Assembly (NCBI GenBank): GCA_011947345.1
Contig: JAAVTG010000111.1
Coordinates: 124,001 to 188,000, forward strand
Source: Phytophthora quininea
Taxonomy: Eukaryota; Oomycota; Peronosporomycetes; Peronosporales; Peronosporaceae
DNA length: 64,000 nt
Direction of reading: 5' to 3'
Under the pieces are notes generated by a model. It had not been told where the DNA came from, did no database searches, and worked only from the letters and a program-made list of their open reading frames with translations. Both the position numbers and the translations under genes were made by a program. This document shows positions 34,447 to 44,357 of the stretch, piece after piece; the stretch's first letter is position 1, and every line of letters begins with the position of its first letter.

Positions 34447-36241
34447 TTTCGGTAGATGAGTTCCATGGCACTACGGCGTTGAGAGGCTGCCGGCTTGGCG
34501 AAAACTTTTCACTGAAAAGCTCTCTATGATTGAGCCGATCCCGAACGAGGATCTTGCCTTCGAACAGCGAGCGCACTTTTATCGAGATAGGGCTGCGAAC
34601 GAGCTTCAACACGATCGGCAGCTTCGCCTTGGTCAGCTCTACAGCAACGACAAAGACGATGGCAAACTTCCAACAGCATAGAGCGTTGGCTTGAGTCGCG
34701 TAGATTTCACTCGCTAGGCTGAGCTGTTTTTGACGCGAATCCGGCAAGTTGGAAGGAAGTCCGTACAATGTCACGGACAGTGAACAAGGTCGGATGGGGT
34801 CTGGTGCATGTGGTAGTGGCCGACCGCAGCATTTTGGGTTTCAACGAGATGTTGTTGCAGCTGCAGCACAGCAGTAGCCGCAGCAAGACCGCTTCAACGC
34901 CATCTTTGTCAGGATAGGGTCATCTCCACCACATCCAAAGATTATCTCGCAGCTTTGCGATGCAACGTGTTGTTTCCTGTAGCATCGTGACATTCCACAG
35001 TCTCAAGCCGTAGAGATCCGCCTCACCGAAAGCATCCCATCATCGCGTCTTGGCGAGCGCCGAGCGTGCCACCATCGCTGGTCTCGCTTTTTGCACCGGT
35101 CCCAAACTTTGCGAGCTCGACATCGTTGTGGAGCTAGCAGGGTCTTGCTGAGTGCAATGAACTTGCGCCACCAACGTAAAGTACTCTTGTAGCTGTGGTG
35201 GACCACACACTGTTGCCTACACTGCTCTTCATCTCGTCAAAGACCCGGTAGTTGCTGAGCTTGGCGCGTTGAGCCTTGTGGTCCGAGAATTGTGCGATGC
35301 GTCTTGACGCCATGCGGTTGTTATCGGAATGCAGCTTGGTGTAAATGGCTAGGCACACAGTCCGAGCGACGTCATCGTCGCACATCTCACCGCGAATTAC
35401 CATTCTGACTGCAGCATTTCACAACAAATTGAGGCATACGCTTTAGCACAGTACACGTCGAAGCGGCTTACCCGCCGACCATATCGCACTTCAAATCTGT
35501 GGCGGGTTCAAGTGCTAACAAGTCATCTGTGTCCACAAAGTCGAAAAGCAGCGTGGTGCAGGTCTGAGCAGTGTGGCAAAACGAGAGTGGCCAAACCCTC
35601 CGTCTCGTGCAGCACGATTCGCATGGACAGTTCGGGCTTGGTCTAGGTGTAGGCTGCTCGCAATGCTCTGTGCCTCGACGATAGGTCTCTCCCCAAGTGC
35701 GTGTATGAATGCAATAAGCTGCGCATGTCGAGCTCCTGTCGTCACGGTAGTGAGTTTGTCGAGATTCCTTGTTCAACATCCACCGGCGTACCATTCCTGT
35801 CAGTGCTTCGCCGCCAAAGAGCAAATGGATGTCAGCCGTAAAGTATCGCTGGGCGAGCAACATGCGTCGCAATTGCTCGTTCAGTTTCTCGGCCTCGTTT
35901 CGTAGCTGCAGTTGTCTCCTGGTTTGGTCTGCCCACGGGTTTAATATATGGGGTGGAAGGTCTTGCCGTTCCTCCGGCAGCGCGTTGCGTTTCTCCGTCA
36001 GTATCGCCACTTGATCGTGCAGCTGCAGCATCTCCGTCTACAGTCCCCTAACGAGAGTGTCAGTGGCCGCAGTGTCTTCCGCCTCCTGTTTGCCGCACCT
36101 TCTTCCGAACGCGATGGCGGCGGGCCACGACGGCCTTTCGCTATCGCTTGTCCGTCTATTGCATCTCATCGAGGGTGGGCAGCAGCTCGGTCAGCTCGTC
36201 TCCAGTAAGACCTGTCGCCAACGAGCGGCGCTGGGTCTTCT

Positions 36242-36250
36242 GTGGCCGCG
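36242..36250. repeat. Target-site duplication, left (9 bp)
   Basis: GTGGCCGCG directly abuts the left end of the MULE and recurs exactly at 39099-39107 on its right side. Nine bases is the typical duplication length for Mutator-like elements. Confidence 0.85.
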
Positions 36251-39098
36251 GGAAGAATTTTTTGGGGTCAAGTTTGGGTCAGGTCAAGTTCGGGTCAAGT
36301 TCAAAATTTAGTTTTTTCTGAAACTTGATCCTAAAATTTGACCCAACTCGTGACTTGACCAACCTCTATTCTGTGATATTGAATAAATTCTCATACTTTA
36401 TTCATGAAACTTTCACTTTTAGAGGAGGTTGTTTGCCGCACCAGTCGAGCAGTGATTATTCACTTCAACTTTAACTTTTGATTGAATTGGCTCGATTAAC
36501 GCCAAAGCAAAACCGATAGGAAATACCATAAGTAAGTCAACCATTCGAAAAATTTCGAAGATATTGGTGCACTGAGTGTGTGTCAACGTTTCTAAACGCA
36601 TGGTTCGGGTTCAAATCCCGTCGTGTCCTACTCTTCACGTAAGGTTCGTCGCTCATCCGTCCGCCGATGTCCGTTCCGTTCACCCATATGGTAGTATGCA
36701 TTGTATTCTGGGCTAACCTACCCAGTTGTCAGTGGTGACAGGGCAAAGGTCAGGTACATGAGAACGATGTGGCAATAGAGGGACACGGGAGTAAGTTTTT
36801 GACGTTGGTAATTGTACATGATATTTATGTACTTTCTTGTATCGGATACATTCCAGGTCCTCCCAAACAGGGTACAAGCAGCGAAATTATAGTGCTACAA
36901 ATACTAAATAAATTAAAATGTTGAACAGCTCACTTATGCACTAATCAACTAAGTTTCAGTTTGATTTTTATTATTAGATCTCAGACACTCAAAAGCCCCG
37001 GCATAAAACTAAGACCTAACTATTGCCAATGAATGAAAATGGTGCATACAAACCGTCTAATACGCAGGCGATTGCGATTCGTCCGACGAGGCAAATGACT
37101 CAGTGGCCACCACGGACGAATTATCGGAGTCGGAAAATCTTCCTGGTGCTGACTGTGAGTCTTCGTGGGCGGGTGCTCGAACAATTCGGTTGGAAATATC
37201 GCCCAACAGCTGTGCATTCTGCCGGCTCTGCTCTTCGATTACTCCGATAAATTGAGTGACGTCTGGATGAGGCACTGCAAAAGCCTCATTTAGTGCCCGA
37301 TTATAGCGCTCTAGAGGATTGTTGGTCCGATTCACGATGTCCTCTCGCAAGCCGTAGATATTCCACGTGAAGTTCTTCACAGTCGTCCTTGATCAAAATT
37401 TTCACCTCACGTTGCCCTCTGTTCATAATCTCACTGCGACGAATTACTGTTAATTTGTCGAGACAACCTTCGGCCATAGCAACAGCAACTTCTTGGGGTG
37501 GTATCCTCAACTTTAGTAACTTTCGACGAAGAGCTTGCTTAAAGTGAAACAGGCAACTAATAATTCGAGCCTCTGGAAACTGGTTCTTGGCGGCTTTTAT
37601 CATGGCATACTCGAAGTCACATACGACGTGCGTCGGTCTAAGCTTTCGATCGCAAGCCATGAACACAAAGTGTAGCAAATGTTCGTAAACTTGAGCCGTC
37701 TTGCCGGTAGTCAACACGTAAAACACCGGTAGATAGACATCTGAAATGGCGTCGTGAGTCATTAAAATGACGAGTTGGTAAAACTTAGTCGGCACACACT
37801 TGTACGTTGCGTCCATGAATAGAGAGCTTTGCCGCTGCTTCATACGATCGACCAAGTGGGGTGTCCCCAGCCAATAACGCGGTGCAACACTTCGTCTTCG
37901 TAGTACGTGAAGTGAAATTAGAAAAACTTGAGATCCGGGCTTTTTTAACGTTGCGCAAAGGTTCACTTTCAATGCGACCATAAATTTCTCGGCCGAAGTG
38001 TTTCGCTCTTGTTCGATATAGCCGGCCTAAAACTTGCATTTTAGTCGCCCCACGGACAATCTGCGTGTCATCGCCATAAAACCGATCACGGACAGTCAAC
38101 CATACTTGTTTTGGTGGCATGGTCACGTTACGAAGTGCCAGCGTATCCGTGAAATCCAGCATCTGCTCTTTGCAGTCGACGGTCACCGGTCGAGGTCCTT
38201 GCTCAACAGGCTGATTACGATCAGGATTGCATGCTGGTTTGTGAACTCCTTCCACCCATGCAGCGTTTGGAGTTATCGCTAGTTTTGCCCGACAGCCGGT
38301 ACGTCTGCGCACGCTGCAGCGATGGCGCTCCGATAAACCGCTCCCCCAGTAATACGAGTAGCCATATCCGCGGTAGTAAACCGACTTCGTCTTGTCGTTG
38401 CGCACAACTTCGTCGGGAACGCCATGTTGACTTGTGCCTGGAACAGGGTTGTCATCATCACCAGCACCGTCTCCTGGTACTTGGATATTATCAGTGTCCC
38501 CTGGCTCATTGTCGCCTGGCTCATCGTCACCTGGCTCACCATTAATGCCTGTGGTTGTTGCAGTTGGACCACGATACGGAGACCCTTCGTAGTCGAACGA
38601 AGCAGACTTGTAACTACTCGAATCGGACTGAGCGTCTTCTTCTGCTTGATAGCCGTCGGATTCGGATTGGTCGGACATGGAATCGTCGGGCGACATCGAC
38701 ATTGCAACGCGGTAGGTGCACCAGTCGCTCGCTTGGACCGAAGAGCAGCGCAATACGAAGACCGAGTCTGTGGTTTGGGGGAAATTGACTCTGTGGCGTG
38801 GGCCATTGAATTAAAGTCGACACATGATTGGCTGACGTTAAATCTGTTACCCAATCAGCGGATGCCAACGCACGGCAGCCTTGATGCGTGCCGTTGTACC
38901 TATTTATGTATTTAGTGTGGCTATAAACGAAATTTACATAAATCTCTGTGATAATTGATAGGGGTTGACCCAAACTTGACCCAAATAAAACTTGACCAGA
39001 ACTTGACCCAAAAAAGGCATCTTGACCCGACTTGACCCCAAAAAATGGACTTGACCCGAACTTGACCTGACCCAAACTTGACCCCAAAAAAGGTTACC
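36251..39098 (-). mobile_element. MULE (Mutator-like) DNA transposon, complete, 2848 bp
   Basis: Both ends start GG, then five variable bases, then TTTTTTGGGGTCAAGTTTGG; the inverted repeat (left 36251-36300, right 39049-39098) is nearly perfect over about 40 bases and is followed by sub-terminal repeats of TTGACC/GGTCAAG motifs. A 9-bp duplication of GTGGCCGCG flanks the element. It encodes a transposase on the minus strand. It sits in the 5' coding part of the M96-like gene. The intact target duplication suggests that insertion is recent. Confidence 0.92.
37024..38753 (-). CDS. MULE transposase with FLYWCH-like zinc finger
   Basis: An acidic, Gly/Asp/Pro-rich N-terminus leads to a FLYWCH-like finger (SVYYRGYGYSYYWG ... 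RRRTGCRAKLAI ... EGVHKPACNP). The MULE catalytic domain follows with the first Asp in SLFMDATYKCV, the second in HVVCDFEYAMIKAAK and the conserved LFHFKQALRRKL. The C-terminal NRTNNPLERYNRALNEAF is typical of these transposases. The frame changes in the T run 37941-37946 (one added base gives KKKPGSQVFLISL) and again near 37380. The first is probably a homopolymer error; the second may be real decay. If both are errors the element could be autonomous. Confidence 0.8.
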
Positions 39099-39107
39099 GT
39101 GGCCGCG
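39099..39107. repeat. Target-site duplication, right (9 bp)
   Basis: Second copy of GTGGCCGCG, immediately after the right end of the MULE. Joining it to the left copy rebuilds the uninterrupted M96-like sequence. Confidence 0.85.
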
Positions 39108-39379
39108 GCGTCCTCGTCATTGAACAGCGCATCCAGCTCCATCGTAGAAATAAAGGTGTACGATTGGCCAGAACTGTAAATCGGAGTTAAATCAAGATAA
39201 ATCCATGCAGCCATTTATTTGAACAGTGAAGAAGTATACCATTTACTTAGAATAAGTGTTATAAAGATGTCTTAACATACTTCTAAATCGGAATATAATT
39301 CGGCTCTGCCCCAGAGCCGCACATTTCCAGGCTCTTGACGTTTTGGGGGTCCAGTGAGTTTGCTTACTGCCTGGACACG

Positions 39380-40988
39380 ATGAAGAGCGTCTCGCGCGTG
39401 GCCAAGACGCTGCAGAGTATGTGGCGTCCTCCTCCTCCCTGCTCTCCATCCTCTAACGCACGCTTGTCCCCCGTACAGCGCGCGGATTCCGCACCAGCGC
39501 CGCCCTCGCCAATGCTGTACGAATTCCGTCGCCTTTAAAATATCTAAAACTTCTCTAATATTTTTCATGGATTCTTCAGACGGAGGAGGCGGCCATGACC
39601 CGCGTCTACGGCGGCCTCAAGGACGAGGACCGCATCTTCACCAACGTCTACGGAGAGGACACGTGGCGCGTGGACGGCGCGCTGCGTCGCGGCGACTGGC
39701 ACCGCACCAAGGACCTGCTCTGCATGGGGCCCGACTGGATCGTGCAGGAGATCAAGGACTCGGGTCTGCGCGGCCGCGGCGGCGCCGGCTTCCCGTCCGG
39801 TCTAAAGTGGAGCTTCATGCCCAAGCAGACGGACGGTCGCCCGTCCTTCCTGGTCGTCAACGCTGACGAGAGTGAGCCCGGCACCTGCAAGGACCGAGAG
39901 ATCATGCGCAAGGACCCGCACAAGCTCGTGGAGGGCTGTCTCATTGCCGGCTTTGCCATGCGCGCCCGCGCCGCCTACATCTACATCCGCGGCGAGTTTT
40001 TCAACGAGGCGCTGATCCTGCAGGAGGCCATCCACGAGGCCTACCAGCGCGGCTTCCTGGGCCGCAACGCCTGCGGATCCGGATACGACTTTGACGTGTA
40101 CTTGCACCGTGGTGCCGGTGCCTACATTTGCGGCGAGGAGACTGGCCTGCTAGAGAGTCTCGAAGGCCGCCAGGGCAAGCCGCGCCTCAAACCGCCTTTC
40201 CCGGCCAACACGGGCCTGTATGGCTGCCCGACGACGGTGACGAATGTGGAGACAGTGGCGGTGTCGCCCACGATCCTGCGCCGTGGCTCGTCGTGGTTCT
40301 CGAGTCTGGGACGCAAGAACAACCACGGCACCAAACTCTTCTGTATCTCTGGACACGTCAACAATCCATGCACGGTCGAGGAGGAGATGAGTATCCCCTG
40401 CGCGACCTGATTGACCGCCACTGCGGTGGAGTGCGTGGCGGCTGGGACAACCTGCAGGCGTGTATCCCTGGCGGGTCGTCGGTGCCCGTCCTGGACGAGG
40501 AGCTGTGCCAGGACATCATGATGGACTACGACGACCTGAAGCAGCGTGGCGGCTCTGGTCTGGGCACGGCCGCCGTGACGATCTTCGACAAGAGCGTGGA
40601 CATGGTTGGCGCTATCCGTCGGTACTCGCACACGCACGAGAGTTGCGGCCAGTGCACGCCCTGCCGCGAAGGCACGGGCTGGATGGAGAAGGTGTTGACC
40701 CGCATGGAAACGGGCAACGCCGACTTGGAGGAGATCCCCATGCTCGAGGAGATCTCGCGCCAGATTGAGGGCCACACGATCTGCGCTCTGGGCGACGCCG
40801 CCGCCTGGCCTGTGCAGGGTCTGATCCGCAAGTTTAAGCACAAGCTGGAGGAGCGCATCAACGACCCGTCCAGCTTCAAGCCCGAGGACCACTTCCAGAA
40901 GGCCTGGACCGGAGCTCCGTTCAAGAACCAGGACTGGGTGAACAAGTACTCGGACGGCTCGGCGTACAAGTCCAAGGCCAGCGCGTAA
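39380..40988 (+). CDS. NDUFV1: NADH dehydrogenase flavoprotein 1 (complex I 51 kDa subunit)
   Basis: Three exons: 39380-39416, 39479-39516 and 39580-40988. The first two encode the mitochondrial presequence ([12 protein letters not shown], then [13 protein letters not shown]). The mature protein has the FMN/NADH site ([52 protein letters not shown]) and the ligands of cluster N3 ([12 protein letters not shown] with the later Cys in HTICALGDA). It oxidises NADH in complex I at the inner mitochondrial membrane. The frame changes in the C run 40395-40398; one added C gives [15 protein letters not shown] and reaches the normal end, so the break is an artefact. It lies between the two inverted-repeat arms and is itself unique. 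Confidence 0.96.
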
Positions 40989-41321
40989 GGCTAAGATATG
41001 GCGGTGGTGTGTTTGCTGGAAAAACAGAAATGAATCGAGACAGAGTTTGCAGAGAGAGAGAGAGTAGTGATACGGCAGCGAGCGGCGAGTTGTCCATGCG
41101 GGAGCCGATTCAGAGAGTCCAGACGCTAAATACAAGGAGGCCATTCGATTGCAGCGCTATCGACGTGTGCTAACATTTTATTCGCTACGAAGTAGATCGT
41201 TCAGCAACTGAATGGCATTTGCAACTGACCGTTTGCTACCACAAGAGCACCTGTGTATTCACGCCCAATTCCATATGCAACACCCGCCCGGCCAAGTCAT
41301 ATTTGCATTCCTTCGCCGAGA
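40989..41321. other. Intergenic region
   Basis: About 330 bp with the 3' untranslated region of the complex I gene and a short GA run (41055-41067). No gene is seen. It ends at the inner border of the right inverted-repeat arm. Confidence 0.5.
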
Positions 41322-42261
41322 GGTGTGCGACGATGACGTCGCTCGGACTGTGTGCCTAGCCATTTACACCAAGCTGCATTCCGATGACAACCGCATGGCG
41401 TCAAGACGCATCGCACAATTCTCGGACCACAAGGCTCAACGCGCCAAGCTCAGCAACTACCGGGTCTTTGACGAGATGAAGAGCAGTGTAGGCAACAGTG
41501 TGTGGTCCACCACAGCTACAAGAGTACTTTACGTTGGTGGCGCAAGTTCATTGCACTCAGCAAGACCCTGCTAGCTCCACAACGATGTCGAGCTCGCAAA
41601 GTTTGGGACCGGTGCAAAAAGCGAGACCAGCGATGGTGGCACGCTCGGCGCTCGCCAAGACGCGATGATGGGATGCTTTCGGTGAGGCGGATCTCTACGG
41701 CTTGAGACTGTGGAATGTCACGATGCTACAGGAAACAACACGTTGCATCGCAAAGCTGCGAGATAATCTTTGGATGTGGTGGAGATGACCCTATCCTGAC
41801 AAAGATGGCGTTGAAGCGGTCTTGCTGCGGCTACTGCTGTGCTGCAGCTGCAACAACATCTCGTTGAAACCCAAAATGCTGCGGTCGGCCACTACCACAT
41901 GCACCAGACCCCATCCGACCTTGTTCACTGTCCGTGGCATTGTACGGACTTCCTTCCAACTTGCCGGATTCGCGTCAAAAACAGCTCAGCCTAGCGAGTG
42001 AAATCTACGCGACTCAAGCCAACGCTCTATGCTGCTGGAAGTTTGCCATCGTCTTTGTCGTTGCTGTAGAGCTGACCAAGGCGAAGCTGCCGATCGTGTT
42101 GAAGCTCGTTCGCAGCCCTATCTCGATAAAAGTGCGCTCGCTGTTCGAAGGCAAGATCCTCGTTCGGGATCGGCTCAATCATAGAGAGCTTTTCAGTGAA
42201 AAGTTTTCGCCAAGCCGGCAGCCTCTCAACGCCGTAGTGCCATGGAACTCATCTACCGAAA

Positions 42262-42278
42262 GCTCATTCTGCCATTTG
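42262..42278 (+). promoter_or_regulatory. Oomycete core promoter
   Basis: GCTCATTCTGCCATTTG, 41 bp upstream of the start codon at 42319. It is identical to the site of the left-arm twin and fits the initiator plus flanking-element consensus of Phytophthora genes. Confidence 0.75.
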
Positions 42279-42318
42279 CGCCGGAGCACCACAACACTTC
42301 ACCTCCCAAGCAACCACC

Positions 42319-42918
42319 ATGAAGATCGCCCACCTCGTCGCGCTGACCGCCGCGATCGTCGCTGCTACTGCTGCTCCGACCAACGCCGCGTGGAGTTTGA
42401 CCACTGACAGCAATGACGTCAAGTCCAACAATGTTGCTGAGGGCCTGCAGGTCGGCCGTCAGCTCGGTGCTGGTGGCGGTCTCCGCGGATCGACCCAGCA
42501 GCAGGGCCAGGACGACGGCAACCAGAAGCAGAACGATGGCAGCCAGAAGCAGGATGACGGCAACCAGAAGCAGAACGACGGCAAGGACAAGAAGAAAGAC
42601 AAGAAGAAAGACGACGAGGACAAGAAGAAAGAGAAAGAGAAGAAAGAAAAAGAGAAAAAGGAGAAGCAGGACAAGAAGGACAAGAAGGAGAAAGACAAGA
42701 AAGAGAAGCAGGACAAGAAAGAGAAAGAGAAGCAGAAAGACAAGAAGAGCAAGGACGAGGGGAACAAGAACGACAAGAACGACAAGAACGACAAGAACGA
42801 CAAGAAGAGCAAAGACGACAAGAGTCAAAAGCAGGGTGACCAGTCCCAAAAGCAGGGTGATAAGCAGCAGTCTCAGAAGCAGGGCGAGCAACAGCAGTCC
42901 CAGAAGCAGGGAGCGTAG
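42319..42918 (+). CDS. Secreted Lys/Asp/Gln-rich R-x-L-G family protein (right-arm copy)
   Basis: Intact, 199 residues, almost identical to the left-arm protein. It has the same signal peptide and core (VGRQLGAGGGLRG) and the same Lys/Asp/Glu tail. The difference is a six-residue insertion: the segment NKNDKNDKKSK has two more NDK units here. This 9-bp unit therefore changes length between copies, as expected for replication slippage. Both copies keep full promoters and open frames, so both are probably expressed. Its function is unknown; the composition (no Cys, highly charged) suggests an extended, cell-wall- or matrix-binding polypeptide, which is inference. Confidence 0.82.
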   Translation: MKIAHLVALTAAIVAATAAPTNAAWSLTTDSNDVKSNNVAEGLQVGRQLGAGGGLRGSTQQQGQDDGNQKQNDGSQKQDDGNQKQNDGKDKKKDKKKDDEDKKKEKEKKEKEKKEKQDKKDKKEKDKKEKQDKKEKEKQKDKKSKDEGNKNDKNDKNDKNDKKSKDDKSQKQGDQSQKQGDKQQSQKQGEQQQSQKQGA

Positions 42919-43130
42919 ATGACCCAACCGAGCTGAGCTCGACAAGCCCGCCTCAACGACTCCAGACTGGATTATATCACTGCACGAGTAGTACATTTTG
43001 GCAGACTGCTAGAAATTCGATTCGTAATGTCCAGACATTTTTGCCTGATTTCGAATGGCTTTCAACGTTACAGGCTTGGCGTGGCGATCGCTTGTGATCG
43101 ACCTCGATAAGTGCTTGCACACTTTAACAG

Positions 43131-44264
43131 CGCGCCGAATTGAGTAGATTATGTATAACGTGGTAAGCGACACAAAAGCTTTTGCACCGACGCCGAACAA
43201 CTTTCTGCTCGTTCTGCAAGACCCGGCACAACGAGCAGAGAGCTACAGCGGTTTAACAGCAACGACGTTCAACAACGCGAACACACGAGAGATCCACAAC
43301 AAAGCTCGTCACAGCGCTCTTGCCAATGCTTGCACTTGCCCAGCGACTGCATCGTGACGCAACACCCTCTCCATCGAACATTCGGGGCGAACGCAGCGTC
43401 AAATCCCAGGAGGTAAGACCCAAAATTTCTCGCCACGCTGCATAGAGGGCGAGTAACGGAGCCTTTACGCTCGGGATCGTGGCGTGTTGCTTTGAGCGAA
43501 GCGCTCGCTCGCAGTGGAGATCGCCACACAAGTCCCTCTTCGCGGGCGGCCGCGCACTGCAAGCGCACGCAAGACTGCAACCTGGTCAACATGCCGACAG
43601 CCCAAAGACCGGAACGCAAAGTGGAACTCGGTGCGTCCACACTTCAGATTTGAGCGACCAGAGAGGTCCGCAATGTGACGACGCTCGGACAGAAAAACGT
43701 TCGAGCGTAGCGCGCCCGATCTCATCTTCGATCCTGCGAACCAGGTTCAACGAGCTGCAACGCGCGTGTCAAGGCTGTGGCTGACCGCTTTGCAGCATTG
43801 CTGTTGTTTACAGGGGCGGAGCTCTATCGTTCAGTGGACAAGCCGGAGTTTTATGAAGACGATCCTCTGCTCCGATCTCTCGTGAGTAACGAAGAAGACC
43901 CGCGATTGTCTCGGTGGAGTGCAAGCTCTCCTAGACTTTTGGCTAAAGCACCCACCGCAGAGTGAATTGCCACCAGGAGGACAAACACCGTGTCTCGTCA
44001 GATGGTGGCGAACCAACCAAACCAGCGCTGGTTTCACACGGCTGAAGCGCCAAGGCACTTGGCATTACTGTTCGATGGCGGTCGCATGTAAAAGCTGGCG
44101 GGTAGGTTCGAGCGAGAGCGTCTTCGGAGAAAATCCTCTTGGCCAGCTTTCACATTGTCGCGACGGTCTCAGCTTGGCCGCTTTATGGCCGATGTGCTGT
44201 TCGAAGGGGATTTGGTTGCCGATCGAGGATCGCAATCGTAGAGAGCGCTGGGCCTGCAAGCCGA
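43131..44264. other. Region without recognised gene
   Basis: About 1.1 kb between the inverted-repeat arm and the promoter of the giant repeat-protein gene. Open frames occur on both strands, but none has a domain, signal peptide or consistent codon use. It may hold remnants of a lost gene. Confidence 0.4.
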
Positions 44265-44281
44265 GCTCATTCAGCAATTTG
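44265..44281 (+). promoter_or_regulatory. Oomycete core promoter
   Basis: GCTCATTCAGCAATTTG, about 77 bp upstream of the start codon at 44358. It matches the initiator and flanking promoter element also seen before the genes at 34.4 and 42.3 kb. Confidence 0.75.
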
Positions 44282-44357
44282 CCGAGCCTCGCCAACGACT
44301 CCAGTTGCTTGATTGGAAGCCCGCTTCCAATACGCCCCTCTTGTAGCTAACACCGCC

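Larger units (their letters stand above)
33596..35381. repeat. Left arm of about 1.8-kb inverted duplication
   Basis: This segment is the reverse complement of 41322-43130, with only scattered base differences by eye (for example GTGACATTG against ATGGCACGG-type changes near 34770). The left outer border is at CTGTTAAAGTG and the inner border lies near 35381. The arm includes a complete secreted-protein gene with promoter and the 3' part of the M96-like gene. It is 23 bp shorter than the right arm, mostly because of an 18-bp difference in the coding repeat. Confidence 0.9.
35003..39142 (-). pseudogene. M96-like mating-specific family gene, interrupted by a MULE
   Basis: The reading begins at the Met at 39142 (MELDALFNDEDAAAT), is cut by the transposon at 39098-36251, and resumes near 36241 (in another frame: LATGLTGDELTELLPTLDEM). 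A leucine-zipper-like stretch follows near 36.0-35.9 kb (NPWADQTRRQLQLRNEAEKL, NEQLRRMLLAQRYF). A C-terminal part (DDDVARTVCLAIYTKLHSD, FDEMKSSVGNSVWSTT) lies at 35.1-35.4 kb inside the inverted-repeat arm. Acidic start, zipper and this type of C-terminal domain resemble the M96 mating-specific family of Phytophthora; the name rests on that resemblance. Several frame changes remain even with the transposon removed, so it was probably a weak or decaying gene already. Confidence 0.45.
41322..43130. repeat. Right arm of about 1.8-kb inverted duplication
   Basis: Reverse-complement copy of 33596-35381. The inner part (41322-41705) holds only the 3' fragment of the M96-like gene, so the left side, where that gene continues, is the likely donor. 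The outer border is at ACTTTAACAG, after which the two flanks share nothing. Identity is about 99% by eye. Confidence 0.9.

Noticed and set aside
33730..34455. Plus-strand Leu/Val-rich membrane-like frame (and its mirror at 42253-42996)
   Set aside because: It is the antisense of the Lys/Asp/Glu repeats of the secreted protein (AAG/GAC read backwards as CTT/GTC). The hydrophobic pattern is an artefact.
41934..42318. Longer N-terminal extension upstream of the right-arm secreted gene
   Set aside because: The frame contains the promoter element at 42262-42278 and differs from the signal-peptide frame; it is the 5' flank.
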